64,000 nt of DNA from Mycobacterium mantenii (GTDB taxonomy: Bacteria; Actinomycetota; Actinomycetes; Mycobacteriales; Mycobacteriaceae), in the NCBI RefSeq assembly GCF_010731775.1, contig NZ_AP022590.1:5084001-5148000 (forward strand), in the 5' to 3' direction. The position numbers and the translations under genes are program-made. Within the stretch, counting starts at the first letter, position 1. Each line of letters opens with the position of its first letter. The notes under the pieces were generated by a model, which made no database searches, had not been told where the DNA came from, and saw only the letters and a list, made by a program, of their open reading frames with translations. Shown piece by piece: positions 27,021 through 37,060 of the stretch.

Positions 27021-28513
27021 GTGCCGACGACGCAGACATTCCCGAGCAGTACCGGATTCGCCGGGATAAGCGCGCTCGGTTACTCGCCGAGGGGCACGAC
27101 CCCTACCCGGTCGCCGTCGAACGCACCCACACGCTGGCGCAGGTCCGTGCCGCCCATCCCGACCTGCCGGTCGACACCGCAACCGAAGACGTGGTCGGCG
27201 TCGCCGGCCGGGTCATCTTTGCCCGCAACGCCGGCAAACTCTGCTTCGCCACGCTGCAGGAGGGCGACGGCACCGCCCTGCAGGTGATGATCAGCCTCGA
27301 CAAAGTCGGCCGGCAATCCCTCGACGCCTGGAAGGCCGACGTCGACCTCGGTGACATCGTCTACGTGCACGGCAACGTGATCAGCTCACGCCGCGGCGAA
27401 TTGTCCGTCCTTGCCGACTCGTGGCAGATGGCGTCCAAGTCGCTGCGTCCGCTGCCCGTCGCGCACAAGGACATGAGCGAAGAGGCGCGGGTGCGGCAGC
27501 GCTACGTCGACCTGATCGTCCGCCCGCAGGCGCGCACTGTAGCGCGGCAGCGTATTGCCGTCATCCGTGCGATACGCAACGCATTGGAACGCCGCGGGTT
27601 TCTCGAAGTTGAAACCCCAATACTTCAGACGCTGGCCGGTGGCGCGGCCGCGCGACCCTTCATCACCCATTCCAATGCGCTAGACATCGATCTCTACTTG
27701 AGGATCGCACCCGAACTGTTCCTCAAGCGCTGCGTTGTAGGTGGTTTCGACAGGGTTTTCGAACTAAATCGAGTGTTCCGAAACGAGGGTGCGGATTCCA
27801 CCCATTCTCCGGAATTTTCCATGCTGGAGACCTACCAGGCGTACGGAACCTATGACGATTCGGCAGTAGTGACGCGGGAGCTTATTCAAGAGGTAGCCGA
27901 CGAAGCGATCGGAACCCGACAACTACCGCTACCCGACGGCAGTGTCTACGACATAGACGGAGAATGGGCTTCTATACAAATGTACCCGTCACTGTCGGGG
28001 GCACTCGGTGAAGAGGTCACACCGGAGACGACGGTCGAACGATTGCTCGGCATCGCCGATCAGCTCGGTGTCGAGATCCCCCGTGACCGGGGCTACGGAC
28101 ACGGAAAGATCGTCGAGGAACTGTGGGAGCACACGGTGGGCAACGCGCTCGTCGCGCCCACATTTGTGAGGGATTTCCCGGTCGAGACAACGCCTTTGAC
28201 GCGTCAGCACCGCAGCATCGCGGGCGTCACCGAGAAGTGGGACCTGTATCTGCGCGGAGTCGAACTGGCCACCGGGTACTCCGAACTGAACGACCCTGTG
28301 GTGCAGCGTGACAGGTTCGCCGCGCAGGCCCGCGCGGCCGCGGCCGGCGACGACGAAGCCATGGTGCTCGACGAAGACTTTCTTGCAGCACTCGAGTATG
28401 CGATGCCGCCATGTACCGGAACGGGAATGGGTATCGACCGGCTGTTGATGACTTTGACCGGACTGTCAATTCGAGAGACAGTTTTGTTCCCGATTGTTCG
28501 CCCGCAAGCGTAG
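27017..28513 (+). CDS. lysS: Lysyl-tRNA synthetase, class II
   Basis: The enzyme charges tRNA-Lys. The 498-residue protein has an N-terminal anticodon-binding OB fold ([20 protein letters not shown]) and a class II catalytic domain. Motif 2 is [14 protein letters not shown], preceded by [31 protein letters not shown]; motif 3 is [11 protein letters not shown]. The start is GTG 27017 behind a leaderless-type promoter. From about 27540 much of the gene has clearly lower GC (two sampled 60-bp blocks are near 52%) and codons such as ATA, CTA and TTG-rich runs, interrupted by a normal-GC patch near 28200-28380. This mosaic composition suggests recombination or unusual codon selection. Confidence 0.96.
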   Translation: MSADDADIPEQYRIRRDKRARLLAEGHDPYPVAVERTHTLAQVRAAHPDLPVDTATEDVVGVAGRVIFARNAGKLCFATLQEGDGTALQVMISLDKVGRQSLDAWKADVDLGDIVYVHGNVISSRRGELSVLADSWQMASKSLRPLPVAHKDMSEEARVRQRYVDLIVRPQARTVARQRIAVIRAIRNALERRGFLEVETPILQTLAGGAAARPFITHSNALDIDLYLRIAPELFLKRCVVGGFDRVFELNRVFRNEGADSTHSPEFSMLETYQAYGTYDDSAVVTRELIQEVADEAIGTRQLPLPDGSVYDIDGEWASIQMYPSLSGALGEEVTPETTVERLLGIADQLGVEIPRDRGYGHGKIVEELWEHTVGNALVAPTFVRDFPVETTPLTRQHRSIAGVTEKWDLYLRGVELATGYSELNDPVVQRDRFAAQARAAAAGDDEAMVLDEDFLAALEYAMPPCTGTGMGIDRLLMTLTGLSIRETVLFPIVRPQA

Positions 28514-28640
28514 TTGGAAAATCCAACTGTGCGGATTCCGTACAGATTGAGTATGCTGCGCTGTTATGGCACATTGGTGACCGGGGAGGCCGATCCAATC
28601 TGCTCAGTAACCGCTCAGGACGAAATGCGAGGGTAAGCCA

Positions 28641-28979
28641 ATGGCAAAAAAAGTGACCGTCACCTTGGTCGATGATTTCGACGGTGCCGGCGCAGCCGAC
28701 GAAACGGTGGAATTCGGGCTTGACGGGGTGACCTATGAGATTGACCTTTCGTCCAAGAATGCCGCGAAACTGCGCGGGGATCTGAAGCAATGGGTGGAGG
28801 CCGGGCGCCGCGTCGGCGGCCGTCGGCGCGGGCGTTCCGGCTCGGGCCGGGGCCGTGGCGCGATCGATCGTGAGCAGAGTGCAGCCATCCGCGACTGGGC
28901 TCGTCGGAACGGGCACAACGTGTCGACGCGCGGCCGCATTCCGGCCGACGTGATCGACGCATTCCACGCGGCGACCTAG
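28641..28979 (+). CDS. lsr2: Nucleoid-associated silencing protein Lsr2
   Basis: Lsr2 is the mycobacterial H-NS analogue that binds AT-rich minor grooves and silences acquired genes. The 112-residue product matches Rv3597c in length, with an N-terminal oligomerisation domain ([16 protein letters not shown]) and a basic linker ([18 protein letters not shown]). The C-terminal DNA-binding domain carries the AT-hook-like RGR in [16 protein letters not shown]. The ATG at 28641 follows GAGGGTAAGCC. It stands alone between a 127-bp upstream region and a strong terminator. Confidence 0.97.
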   Translation: MAKKVTVTLVDDFDGAGAADETVEFGLDGVTYEIDLSSKNAAKLRGDLKQWVEAGRRVGGRRRGRSGSGRGRGAIDREQSAAIRDWARRNGHNVSTRGRIPADVIDAFHAAT

Positions 28980-28989
28980 CAGTCCTCAG

Positions 28990-29022
28990 ACCGGCGCCCG
29001 GGCTCGGAGCCCGGGCGCCGGT
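28990..29022 (+). terminator. Rho-independent-type terminator after lsr2
   Basis: A perfect 15-bp GC-rich stem (ACCGGCGCCCGGGCT, 28990-29004, with its complement at 29008-29022) closes a 3-nt loop, 11 bp after the lsr2 stop. A short T-containing stretch (TTGTCATTT) follows instead of a long U tract, as is common in mycobacteria. Confidence 0.85.
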
Positions 29023-29312
29023 TTGTCATTTCGCTGGGCGCGAAACAATCGTCGGGCGGCTTGCGGAAACGAATCGGAACCTCGCGACGTTTCTTCAGTT
29101 ACGGCGCGCAACGCCGCAGGCAGTCGCAGGTGAGATTGGCCCCGGAATGCCGAGCGGGTCCGCAGCGAAGAACGCACGGCAAGGTTAGGCCCGCTGGCAA
29201 GCCGACCATTACAGTGGAGACAGGTACGCGATTCCGGCCACAGGGGACCGGCTTGGTTCTCAGTGGGGCCGCTAACAGGTTTGTACCGATGTGAGGGAGA
29301 GCAGGTAACCCG
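29023..29312 (+). promoter_or_regulatory. clpC1 upstream region with candidate stress-control sites
   Basis: The 290-bp region holds no gene. Three signals stand out. TTTCGC-N5-GCGAAA at 29029-29045 is an exact inverted repeat resembling ClgR operators. GGAAC (29086-29090) and GTT (29108-29110) are spaced 17 nt apart, the SigH/SigE promoter pattern. TACAGT at 29210-29215 could be a housekeeping -10. A GAGGGAGAGCAGG ribosome-site region precedes the ATG. Each assignment is pattern-based. Confidence 0.4.
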
Positions 29313-31859
<2,547 letters not shown>

Positions 31860-31869
31860 CGACCAGCAG

Positions 31870-31911
31870 AAACGGGCGGTCAGTCTCAACCGGGGCTGAC
31901 CGCCCGTTTTT
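31870..31911 (+). terminator. Rho-independent terminator after clpC1
   Basis: A perfect 14-bp stem (AAACGGGCGGTCAG at 31870-31883 with its complement at 31896-31909) encloses a 12-nt loop and runs straight into TTTTT, ending at 31911. It begins 11 bp after the clpC1 stop and would separate clpC1 from the cobalamin-controlled genes. Confidence 0.9.
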
Positions 31912-31940
31912 CGTTGCACGAAGACTGAATCGATCACCGG

Positions 31941-31968
31941 TTGCTCGGCAAACCGCGGGGTTTACACT
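31941..31968 (+). promoter_or_regulatory. Promoter of the riboswitch-cbtB-cbtA unit
   Basis: TTGCTC at 31941-31946 and TACACT at 31963-31968 are spaced by 16 nt. The transcript would start near 31975, immediately before the riboswitch aptamer, which fixes the 5' limit of the RNA. Confidence 0.5.
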
Positions 31969-31974
31969 GACCGT

Positions 31975-32080
31975 TGTCATCGACGGGTACCGGAATCTGG
32001 TGAAAGTCCAGAACGGTCGCGCCACTGTCCAAAGTCAGACCCGGGACCCGTCATACCCCAGCGGGGACGCGTAATCCCCA
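31975..32080 (+). ncRNA. Compact cobalamin riboswitch upstream of cbtB
   Basis: The B12-box sequences are present: GGTGAAAGTCC at 31999-32009, CGCGCCACTGT around 32018-32028 and AAAGTCAGACC at 32031-32041. A closing stem pairs GACGGGT (31982-31988) with ACCCGTC (32046-32052), and TCTGG/CCAGA (31996-32000, 32008-32012) forms an inner hairpin. The aptamer spans only about 75 nt, far less than the usual 180-200, because the peripheral arms between CCACTGT and AAAGTCAG are missing. Downstream, GGGG at 32063-32066 can pair with CCCC at 32056-32059 or with CCCC at 32076-32079 next to the GAAGGAG ribosome site, an apparent translational switch. Confidence 0.8.
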
Positions 32081-32093
32081 GAAGGAGTCGATT

Positions 32094-32309
32094 GTGTCCC
32101 ACCCGCAGCTAACCGGGCGCAGCACCAGATCGGTCAATCTGTCCGCGGCGAGCACCGCACTTTGGCCGGCGGCGACCGTCTTCCTCGCGTTGCTGGCCCT
32201 GTACTTCGTCGGCATCGACCAGGGGGCAGTCTCGCTGTTCGGCAGCGACTCGCACGTGCACGAGTTCGTGCACGACGCGCGGCACCTACTCGGCTTCCCC
32301 TGCCACTGA
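32094..32309 (+). CDS. cbtB: CbtB, small subunit of a cobalamin-regulated cobalt transporter
   Basis: A 71-residue protein with one membrane helix (TALWPAATVFLALLALYFV). Its histidine-rich end (HVHEFVHDARHLLGFPCH) is the metal-binding signature of CbtB. CbtB and CbtA were predicted as a cobalt uptake pair because they follow B12 riboswitches in many bacteria; direct transport data are few. The GTG at 32094 follows a GAAGGAG site 6 nt away that lies within the riboswitch expression platform. cbtA starts 9 bp after its stop. Confidence 0.9.
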   Translation: MSHPQLTGRSTRSVNLSAASTALWPAATVFLALLALYFVGIDQGAVSLFGSDSHVHEFVHDARHLLGFPCH

Positions 32310-32318
32310 CCCCGTCTC

Positions 32319-33110
32319 GTGGAGAAACGCCTTATCGCGGGCGGTCTTGTGGCGGGCGCGCTCGGTGCGGTGCTGGCGTTCGTCTTCGCCCGCCTGTGCG
32401 CCGAACCCGTCATAGGCCGCGCAATCGCTTTTGAAGAAGGCCGCACCGACGCCGAGAACGCGCATGGCGTGCACGAGCACGGCGCCGAGTTGTTCAGCCG
32501 CGGCGTGCAAGCGGGCCCCGGACTGGGATTCGGTGTGCTGATCTTTGGCCTGGCCATGGGCGCGCTGTTCGCCGTCCTGTTCAGCGTCGTACACGCCCGC
32601 ACGGAAATTGCCCGACCGCAAGCACTTTCGCTGCTTTTGGCGGCCGGGGCGTTCGGGGCGGTGTACGTGGTGCCGTTCTTGAAATATCCGCCGAACCCAC
32701 CGGCGGTCGGACAGGCCGACACGATCGGCGCGCGCACCGGCTGGTACCTGGCGATGGTGGCGGTGTCGGTGGTGCTGGCCATCGGCGCGGTATGGCTGGC
32801 GCGGCGACTGGCCGCCCGGTTCGGCGCGTGGAACGCGCGACTGCTCGCGGCCGGCGCGTACCTGGTGGCCATCGTCGTGGTGTCGGTGCTGCTGCCCGGC
32901 GTGGACGAGATCCCCGAACCGCTGCGCGACGCCGCGGGCACGATCGTCTATCCGGGTTTCCCCGCCGAGGTCCTCTACGAGTTCAGGCTGCTCTCGCTGG
33001 CCACGCAGCTGGTGCTGTGGGCGGGCATCGGGCTGGTTTTCGCGACGATCAGTGGGCGGCTGCTTTCGGAGCGGGCCCACGGCGGGCGGGCGTCGAGCAT
33101 CGCGGCGTGA
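32319..33110 (+). CDS. cbtA: CbtA, membrane subunit of a cobalamin-regulated cobalt transporter
   Basis: A 263-residue protein with about five membrane helices, for example LIAGGLVAGALGAVLAFVFA, FGVLIFGLAMGALFAVLF and VLAIGAVWLARRL. A His/Glu-rich extracytoplasmic loop (ENAHGVHEHGAELFSRG) could bind metal. These are features of CbtA. Gene order riboswitch-cbtB-cbtA supports cobalt import for B12 synthesis. It starts at GTG 32319 and overlaps the following phosphatase-like gene through GTGA. M. tuberculosis has PE_PGRS59 and Rv3594 in this place as I recall, so the unit is absent or located elsewhere there. Confidence 0.9.
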   Translation: MEKRLIAGGLVAGALGAVLAFVFARLCAEPVIGRAIAFEEGRTDAENAHGVHEHGAELFSRGVQAGPGLGFGVLIFGLAMGALFAVLFSVVHARTEIARPQALSLLLAAGAFGAVYVVPFLKYPPNPPAVGQADTIGARTGWYLAMVAVSVVLAIGAVWLARRLAARFGAWNARLLAAGAYLVAIVVVSVLLPGVDEIPEPLRDAAGTIVYPGFPAEVLYEFRLLSLATQLVLWAGIGLVFATISGRLLSERAHGGRASSIAA

Positions 33111-33649
33111 CCGAGGTCGTCCGGCTAACCCTGCTCTCGCATGGCATGACGGACGCCATGGCGGACGGGCGTTTTCCCGCCGACGAACCGCTGAACGCGA
33201 TCGGCCGACGACAGGTCGAGGCGGTTGACGCCGGCGCGGCACCGCGTCAGCTGTGCGGACCCGAACGGCGCACCCGGCAGACCGCGGATCTGCTTGGCCT
33301 GCAAGCCGAAACTGAACCGCTACTGGCAGATCTCGACTGCGGACGGTGGCGCGGGGGGGCGCTCGCGACACTGCCGTCCGGGGAACTCGAGGCGTGGCTG
33401 AGTCGGCCGGTCGCCGCGCCGCACGGCGGTGAGTCGATCGCCGATCTGGTCTCCCGGGTGGCGCGGTGGCTGGAGTCGTTGACCGCCAACCCATTACGCA
33501 CGGTCGCGGTGACGCACCCGGCGGTGATCCGGGCGGCGATCGTTGCGGCGCTGGACATCGCCCCGGCATCGTTTTGGCGCATCGACGTCGCACCCGTCGG
33601 CCGCGTCGTCATGCACTTCCGGGATGGCCGTTGGACGCTGCGCCTGTGA
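33107..33649 (+). CDS. Histidine phosphatase superfamily protein with degenerate RHG motif
   Basis: The 180-residue protein resembles the phosphoglycerate-mutase/CobC branch: a first-strand motif LTLLSHGMTDA, a GPERRTRQTADLLG segment with the phosphate-contacting Arg, and VTHPAVIRAAI with the second catalytic His. In the first motif the usual Arg of RHG is Ser (SHG), so phosphatase activity may be altered, although the nucleophilic His is kept. GTG 33107 overlaps the cbtA stop, making it the third gene under the cobalamin riboswitch. A role as alpha-ribazole phosphatase or in B12 salvage is a guess from context. Confidence 0.8.
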   Translation: MTEVVRLTLLSHGMTDAMADGRFPADEPLNAIGRRQVEAVDAGAAPRQLCGPERRTRQTADLLGLQAETEPLLADLDCGRWRGGALATLPSGELEAWLSRPVAAPHGGESIADLVSRVARWLESLTANPLRTVAVTHPAVIRAAIVAALDIAPASFWRIDVAPVGRVVMHFRDGRWTLRL

Positions 33650-33652
33650 GCC

Positions 33653-35017
33653 TCAGCGCGGCGCGATCAGCGCGAAGGCCTGTTTGGCGACCTTCAGCAT
33701 CCAGCTGGTCACGGTCGGGCCGTGATCGCGCGGCCAGTTCAGCTGAAAGCTGACCACCCACGGCTGGCCCGTCTTGTCGACGGCGTACCAGCTGAACGTC
33801 AAATCGCCCGGCAGCCCACCGGCTTTCGCGCCGATGTAGGGCCAGGTATTGCGGTCGAGCTGGATACCCGCGACCGCGGAGAGTATCTCGCGCACCGGTG
33901 CGGCCTTGCCGACCGCGTCGGCCTGCAGCGCCGCGTGGACCCGGCAGATGTCCTCGGCGTTGCCGTACCACTCCGCCCCGTAAGAGGACGCCGGCGAGTG
34001 GGCCCGCATCGGATCAGGGTCGTATGGCGTCGAATTCGCCTGCTCCAGCAGCTGCCCGCGGACTTGCGGCGATCCGTGCTCCCATTGGTTGCGCAGGTCC
34101 GGCCTGCCCCACCCGACGGAGAACAACTCGTACATGGTCGGGAACGGGGTCATGCTGGCCGGGTCGTGATGGCCGGCCGTGGCGAGCGCCTCCTCGATGG
34201 CGTGCGTGCCCATCTTCCCGATCAGCAGGTCGGTCGCCATGTTGTCACTGGTGGCGATCATCTTCTCGGCGGCGGTGCGCACCGAAACATGCGCCCCGGC
34301 GGGCAACGCCAATCCCGAGGAGCCGACCGCCCGGCTTTTGTCGGTGACGGTCAGCTGGTCATCCCAGGACACCGTCCCTTCCTTGATCGCGCCCGCCAGC
34401 CCATGCAACACGTACAGCTTGAAAATCGATGCCAGGGGCAAGGATTTGCGCGTGTTGGTGCCCGCCACCGGGTCGCAATGTCCGTCGTCGACCTTGGCGA
34501 CCTGATAGGAGTAGCGCGCACCGGTCTTGCTCAGCACCGCGTCGATGTCGTGCCACGAGTTGATCGTGGGCGCCTGGGTGTCGAGATCGAACCGATCCAC
34601 CCACCCGCCGTCGTCGGTGTGAATCCGGATGTTTTGCCGCGCACCGTAGGACGAGGTCAGGTGCAGGGTCGCCACGTTCGCGCCGAGGTCGACGCCGTCA
34701 AGGGCGAACGGACGGTCCCACCACAGCGCCTCCATGGTGGTTTCCACCGACTCGACCTCGTCGGGTGCGGCGAGGGTGCGGACCCCGACCGGGCCGATGG
34801 GCCAGTCCGAGTTGAGCATGTCCAGCGTCTGCTGGGCCCGGATGCCGGGCGGGGTCCGGGTGTCGATCTGCCGACTTGGATTCGCCGCGTTCGCCTGCGG
34901 GGAGGGATTGGGGCCGCAACCGGGCGCCAATGTCACTACGAGTGCGGCGGCCGCGCTCAGCGTCAAGGCCCGGCGCCAGGCCGACAGCCCGCTAGCCAGC
35001 CTGCTTGTTGCCGGCAA
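33653..35017 (-). CDS. lpqF: Lipoprotein LpqF, serine beta-lactamase-like
   Basis: The 454-residue exported protein has a signal peptide with lipobox LAPGC. An N-terminal NTF2/ketosteroid-isomerase-like portion precedes a class A beta-lactamase-like domain: SxxK in ASIFKLYVL near residue 191, SDN in IATSDNMATDLL and KAGG in place of KTG (YIGAKAGGLPGDLT). Members probably act on peptidoglycan peptides or esters rather than antibiotics; this is inference. It ends 4 bp from the phosphatase-like gene (convergent) and its start overlaps the mhuD 3' end by 26 bp, so the two are coupled. Ortholog of Rv3593. Confidence 0.9.
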   Translation of the reverse strand: MPATSRLASGLSAWRRALTLSAAAALVVTLAPGCGPNPSPQANAANPSRQIDTRTPPGIRAQQTLDMLNSDWPIGPVGVRTLAAPDEVESVETTMEALWWDRPFALDGVDLGANVATLHLTSSYGARQNIRIHTDDGGWVDRFDLDTQAPTINSWHDIDAVLSKTGARYSYQVAKVDDGHCDPVAGTNTRKSLPLASIFKLYVLHGLAGAIKEGTVSWDDQLTVTDKSRAVGSSGLALPAGAHVSVRTAAEKMIATSDNMATDLLIGKMGTHAIEEALATAGHHDPASMTPFPTMYELFSVGWGRPDLRNQWEHGSPQVRGQLLEQANSTPYDPDPMRAHSPASSYGAEWYGNAEDICRVHAALQADAVGKAAPVREILSAVAGIQLDRNTWPYIGAKAGGLPGDLTFSWYAVDKTGQPWVVSFQLNWPRDHGPTVTSWMLKVAKQAFALIAPR

Positions 35018-35312
35018 CGTCCATCACAACCTCGAATTCCAGCAGCGACGCCCCGGTCGCCACCGGCTTCGCCCGTTCACCGGAGTGTGCTTCGATGGCG
35101 GGCCCCTGCGCCCACGCCTGGAATGCCTCCTCGGATTCCCACTGGGTCACCACGAAGTAGCGGTTCTCGCCCTTGATCGGGCGGAGCAGCTGAAAGCCGA
35201 GGAAGCCGGGCTGGTTGTCGACGGCGTGCGCCCGGTGGGCGAACCGCTTCTCCAGCTCCGGGCCGGCGTCGGCGGGTACTTCGATTGCGTTGATCTTCAC
35301 CACTGGCGACAT
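34992..35312 (-). CDS. mhuD: Heme-degrading monooxygenase MhuD
   Basis: MhuD is a small ferredoxin-like-fold, IsdG-type enzyme that opens heme to mycobilin and iron without releasing CO. The 106-residue protein begins SPVVKINAIEVPADAGPELE, with the conserved active-site Asn in KINAIE. The ruffling Trp lies in AFQAWAQGPA and the heme-ligand His in IEAHSGERA. The start is ATG 35312. It lies upstream of lpqF in the same transcript, divergent from the hydrolase gene. It matches Rv3592. Confidence 0.95.
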   Translation of the reverse strand: MSPVVKINAIEVPADAGPELEKRFAHRAHAVDNQPGFLGFQLLRPIKGENRYFVVTQWESEEAFQAWAQGPAIEAHSGERAKPVATGASLLEFEVVMDVAGNKQAG

Positions 35313-35375
35313 GCCGCTAGGCTACCCCGCCCATCCCCGTGCTCGGGTCGTGGGCGGTGCACGCAAGATGGTGCT

Positions 35376-36146
35376 ATGCCCAGCCATCTGCTGACTTGCC
35401 AAGGGGGGTTCGGTGAGCCGCTGGTGCTGGTGCACGGCCTGATGGGGCGGGGGACCACCTGGCCGCGGCAGCTGCCCTGGCTGAGCCGGCTCGGCACCGT
35501 CTACACCTACGACGCGCCGTGGCACCGCGGCCGCGACGTCGACGATCCGCACCCGATCAGCACCGAACGGTTCGTGGCCGATCTGGCCGACGCCGTGAGC
35601 GCGCTGGCGGTGCCGGCCCGGATGGTCGGGCATTCGATGGGCGCCCTGCACTCCTGGTGTCTGGCGGCCGAGCGCCCCGAGCTGGTTTCCGCGCTGGTAC
35701 TCGAGGACATGGCGCCGGACTTCCGGGACCGGACCACCGGCCCCTGGGAGCCGTGGCTGCACGCCCTTCCGGTCGAATTCGACACCGCCGAACAGGTTTA
35801 CGCCGAATTCGGGCCCGTCGCCGGGCAATACTTCCTGGAGGCCTTCGACCGCACCGAAACCGGTTGGCGGCTGCACGGTCACACCGCGCGGTGGATCGAG
35901 ATCGCCGCGGAGTGGGGCACCCGCGACTATTGGACGCAGTGGCGCGACGTGCGTGTGCCCGCGCTGCTCATCGAGGCCGGCAATTCGGTCACCCCGCCCG
36001 GGCAGATGCAAGAGATGGCCGAAATTGGCTTCGCGACAACGTATTTGAAGGTCCCGGAAGCCGGTCACCTGATTCACGACGAGGCGCCCCAGTTGTACCG
36101 CGAGGCGGTCGAGTCGTTTCTGGCGGCGCCGCGTTCGCCGGCCTGA
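35376..36146 (+). CDS. Alpha/beta-hydrolase (Rv3591c-like)
   Basis: A 256-residue alpha/beta-hydrolase with the oxyanion segment VLVHGLMGRGTTW, nucleophile elbow VGHSMGALHSW (Ser near residue 92) and catalytic His in PEAGHLIHDEAP. The substrate is unknown; small esters or peptides are typical for the fold. The ATG at 35376 gives nearly the length of Rv3591c. It is divergent from mhuD with about 60 bp between the starts, and ends 4 bp from the convergent mutY. The PE_PGRS gene that separates these in M. tuberculosis is absent. Confidence 0.88.
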   Translation: MPSHLLTCQGGFGEPLVLVHGLMGRGTTWPRQLPWLSRLGTVYTYDAPWHRGRDVDDPHPISTERFVADLADAVSALAVPARMVGHSMGALHSWCLAAERPELVSALVLEDMAPDFRDRTTGPWEPWLHALPVEFDTAEQVYAEFGPVAGQYFLEAFDRTETGWRLHGHTARWIEIAAEWGTRDYWTQWRDVRVPALLIEAGNSVTPPGQMQEMAEIGFATTYLKVPEAGHLIHDEAPQLYREAVESFLAAPRSPA

Positions 36147-36150
36147 TGCG

Positions 36151-37050
36151 CTACTCCTCGCCGGCCAGCGCGAACCGGCCGTCGCGCGTCTGGGTCACCA
36201 AGCCGTCGGCCAGCAGCGAATACAGCGCCCGGTCGCGCTGCGCGGTATCGGTCAGCCAAGCCACATCCAGCTGAGCGCGGGTCACCGGAGAATCGTTGGC
36301 GCGCAACACATCCATCAGCCGCCCGCGAACCTGACGGTCGGTTCCGGCGTAGGTCTGAACGCGGCGGGCCGGGCCCTGCGCGGGCGGATGGCCGGCGTCC
36401 CGCCACGCGCACCGGCCCAGCGGACACAGCCCGCAGCGCGGCGTGCGCGCGGTGCACACCGTCGCGCCCAGTTCCATCAGCGCGACGGAAAATCTCGGTG
36501 CCGTCCCGTCGGCGGGCAGCAGCGCCGACACGTCGGCGTGGTCCCGCGTCGCGGACGGTGCGCCCGCGTCGGCCTGGCCGTGCACCACGCGCGCCACCAC
36601 CCGGCGCACGTTGGTGTCCACCACCGGTACCGGCTGTCCATAGGCGAAACAGGCGATGGCGCGGGCGGTGTAGCTGCCGACGCCGGGCAGCGTCAGCAGG
36701 GTGTCGACGTCCCCGGGAACCTCGTCGCCGTGATCGCGCGCGATCACGATGGCGCACTCGTGTAATCGCTTGGCCCGCCGCGGATAGCCCAGCTTGCCCC
36801 AGGCGCGCAGCACGTCGGCGGCGCTGGCCGCCGCTGTGGCCGACGCGGTGGGCCAGCGCCGCACCCAATCCGTCCAGATCGGTAGCACCCGCGATACCGG
36901 CGTCTGCTGCAGCATGAATTCGCTGACCAGAATCTGCCAGGCGCTGACCCCGGGCTCGCGCCACGGCAGATCGCGGCTCGACCGGTCGTACCAATCGATC
37001 AACTTGTCGGCCGGAACATTTGGCCGTCCGTTCACCGGCGGATGCGGCAT
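36151..37050 (-). CDS. mutY: A/G-specific adenine glycosylase MutY
   Basis: MutY removes adenine mispaired with 8-oxoguanine. The 299-residue protein has the N-terminal DLPWRE and SEFMLQQTPVSRV motifs, the helix-hairpin-helix LPGVGSYTARAIACFAYG with the catalytic Asp in VVDTNVRRV, and the 4Fe-4S cluster loop CTARTPRCGLCPLGRC (C-x6-C-x2-C-x5-C). The C-terminal MutT-like domain is reduced, as in M. tuberculosis. The ATG at 37050 (MPHPP) matches Rv3589; upstream in-frame ATGs exist to 37101 but lie in canB. The start is only 10 bp from that of canB on the other strand. Confidence 0.95.
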   Translation of the reverse strand: MPHPPVNGRPNVPADKLIDWYDRSSRDLPWREPGVSAWQILVSEFMLQQTPVSRVLPIWTDWVRRWPTASATAAASAADVLRAWGKLGYPRRAKRLHECAIVIARDHGDEVPGDVDTLLTLPGVGSYTARAIACFAYGQPVPVVDTNVRRVVARVVHGQADAGAPSATRDHADVSALLPADGTAPRFSVALMELGATVCTARTPRCGLCPLGRCAWRDAGHPPAQGPARRVQTYAGTDRQVRGRLMDVLRANDSPVTRAQLDVAWLTDTAQRDRALYSLLADGLVTQTRDGRFALAGEE

Positions 37051-37060
37051 GATGTCAGCC

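Noticed and set aside
28513..28527. Inverted repeat GTTGGA-AAA-TCCAAC at the lysS stop as a terminator
   Set aside because: The stem is only 6 bp and is not followed by a T run; it could be a weak operator for lsr2 but nothing else supports it.
34734..35375. Long N-terminal extension of the Rv3591c-like hydrolase
   Set aside because: It runs antisense through lpqF and mhuD; the alpha/beta-hydrolase fold begins at the ATG at 35376.
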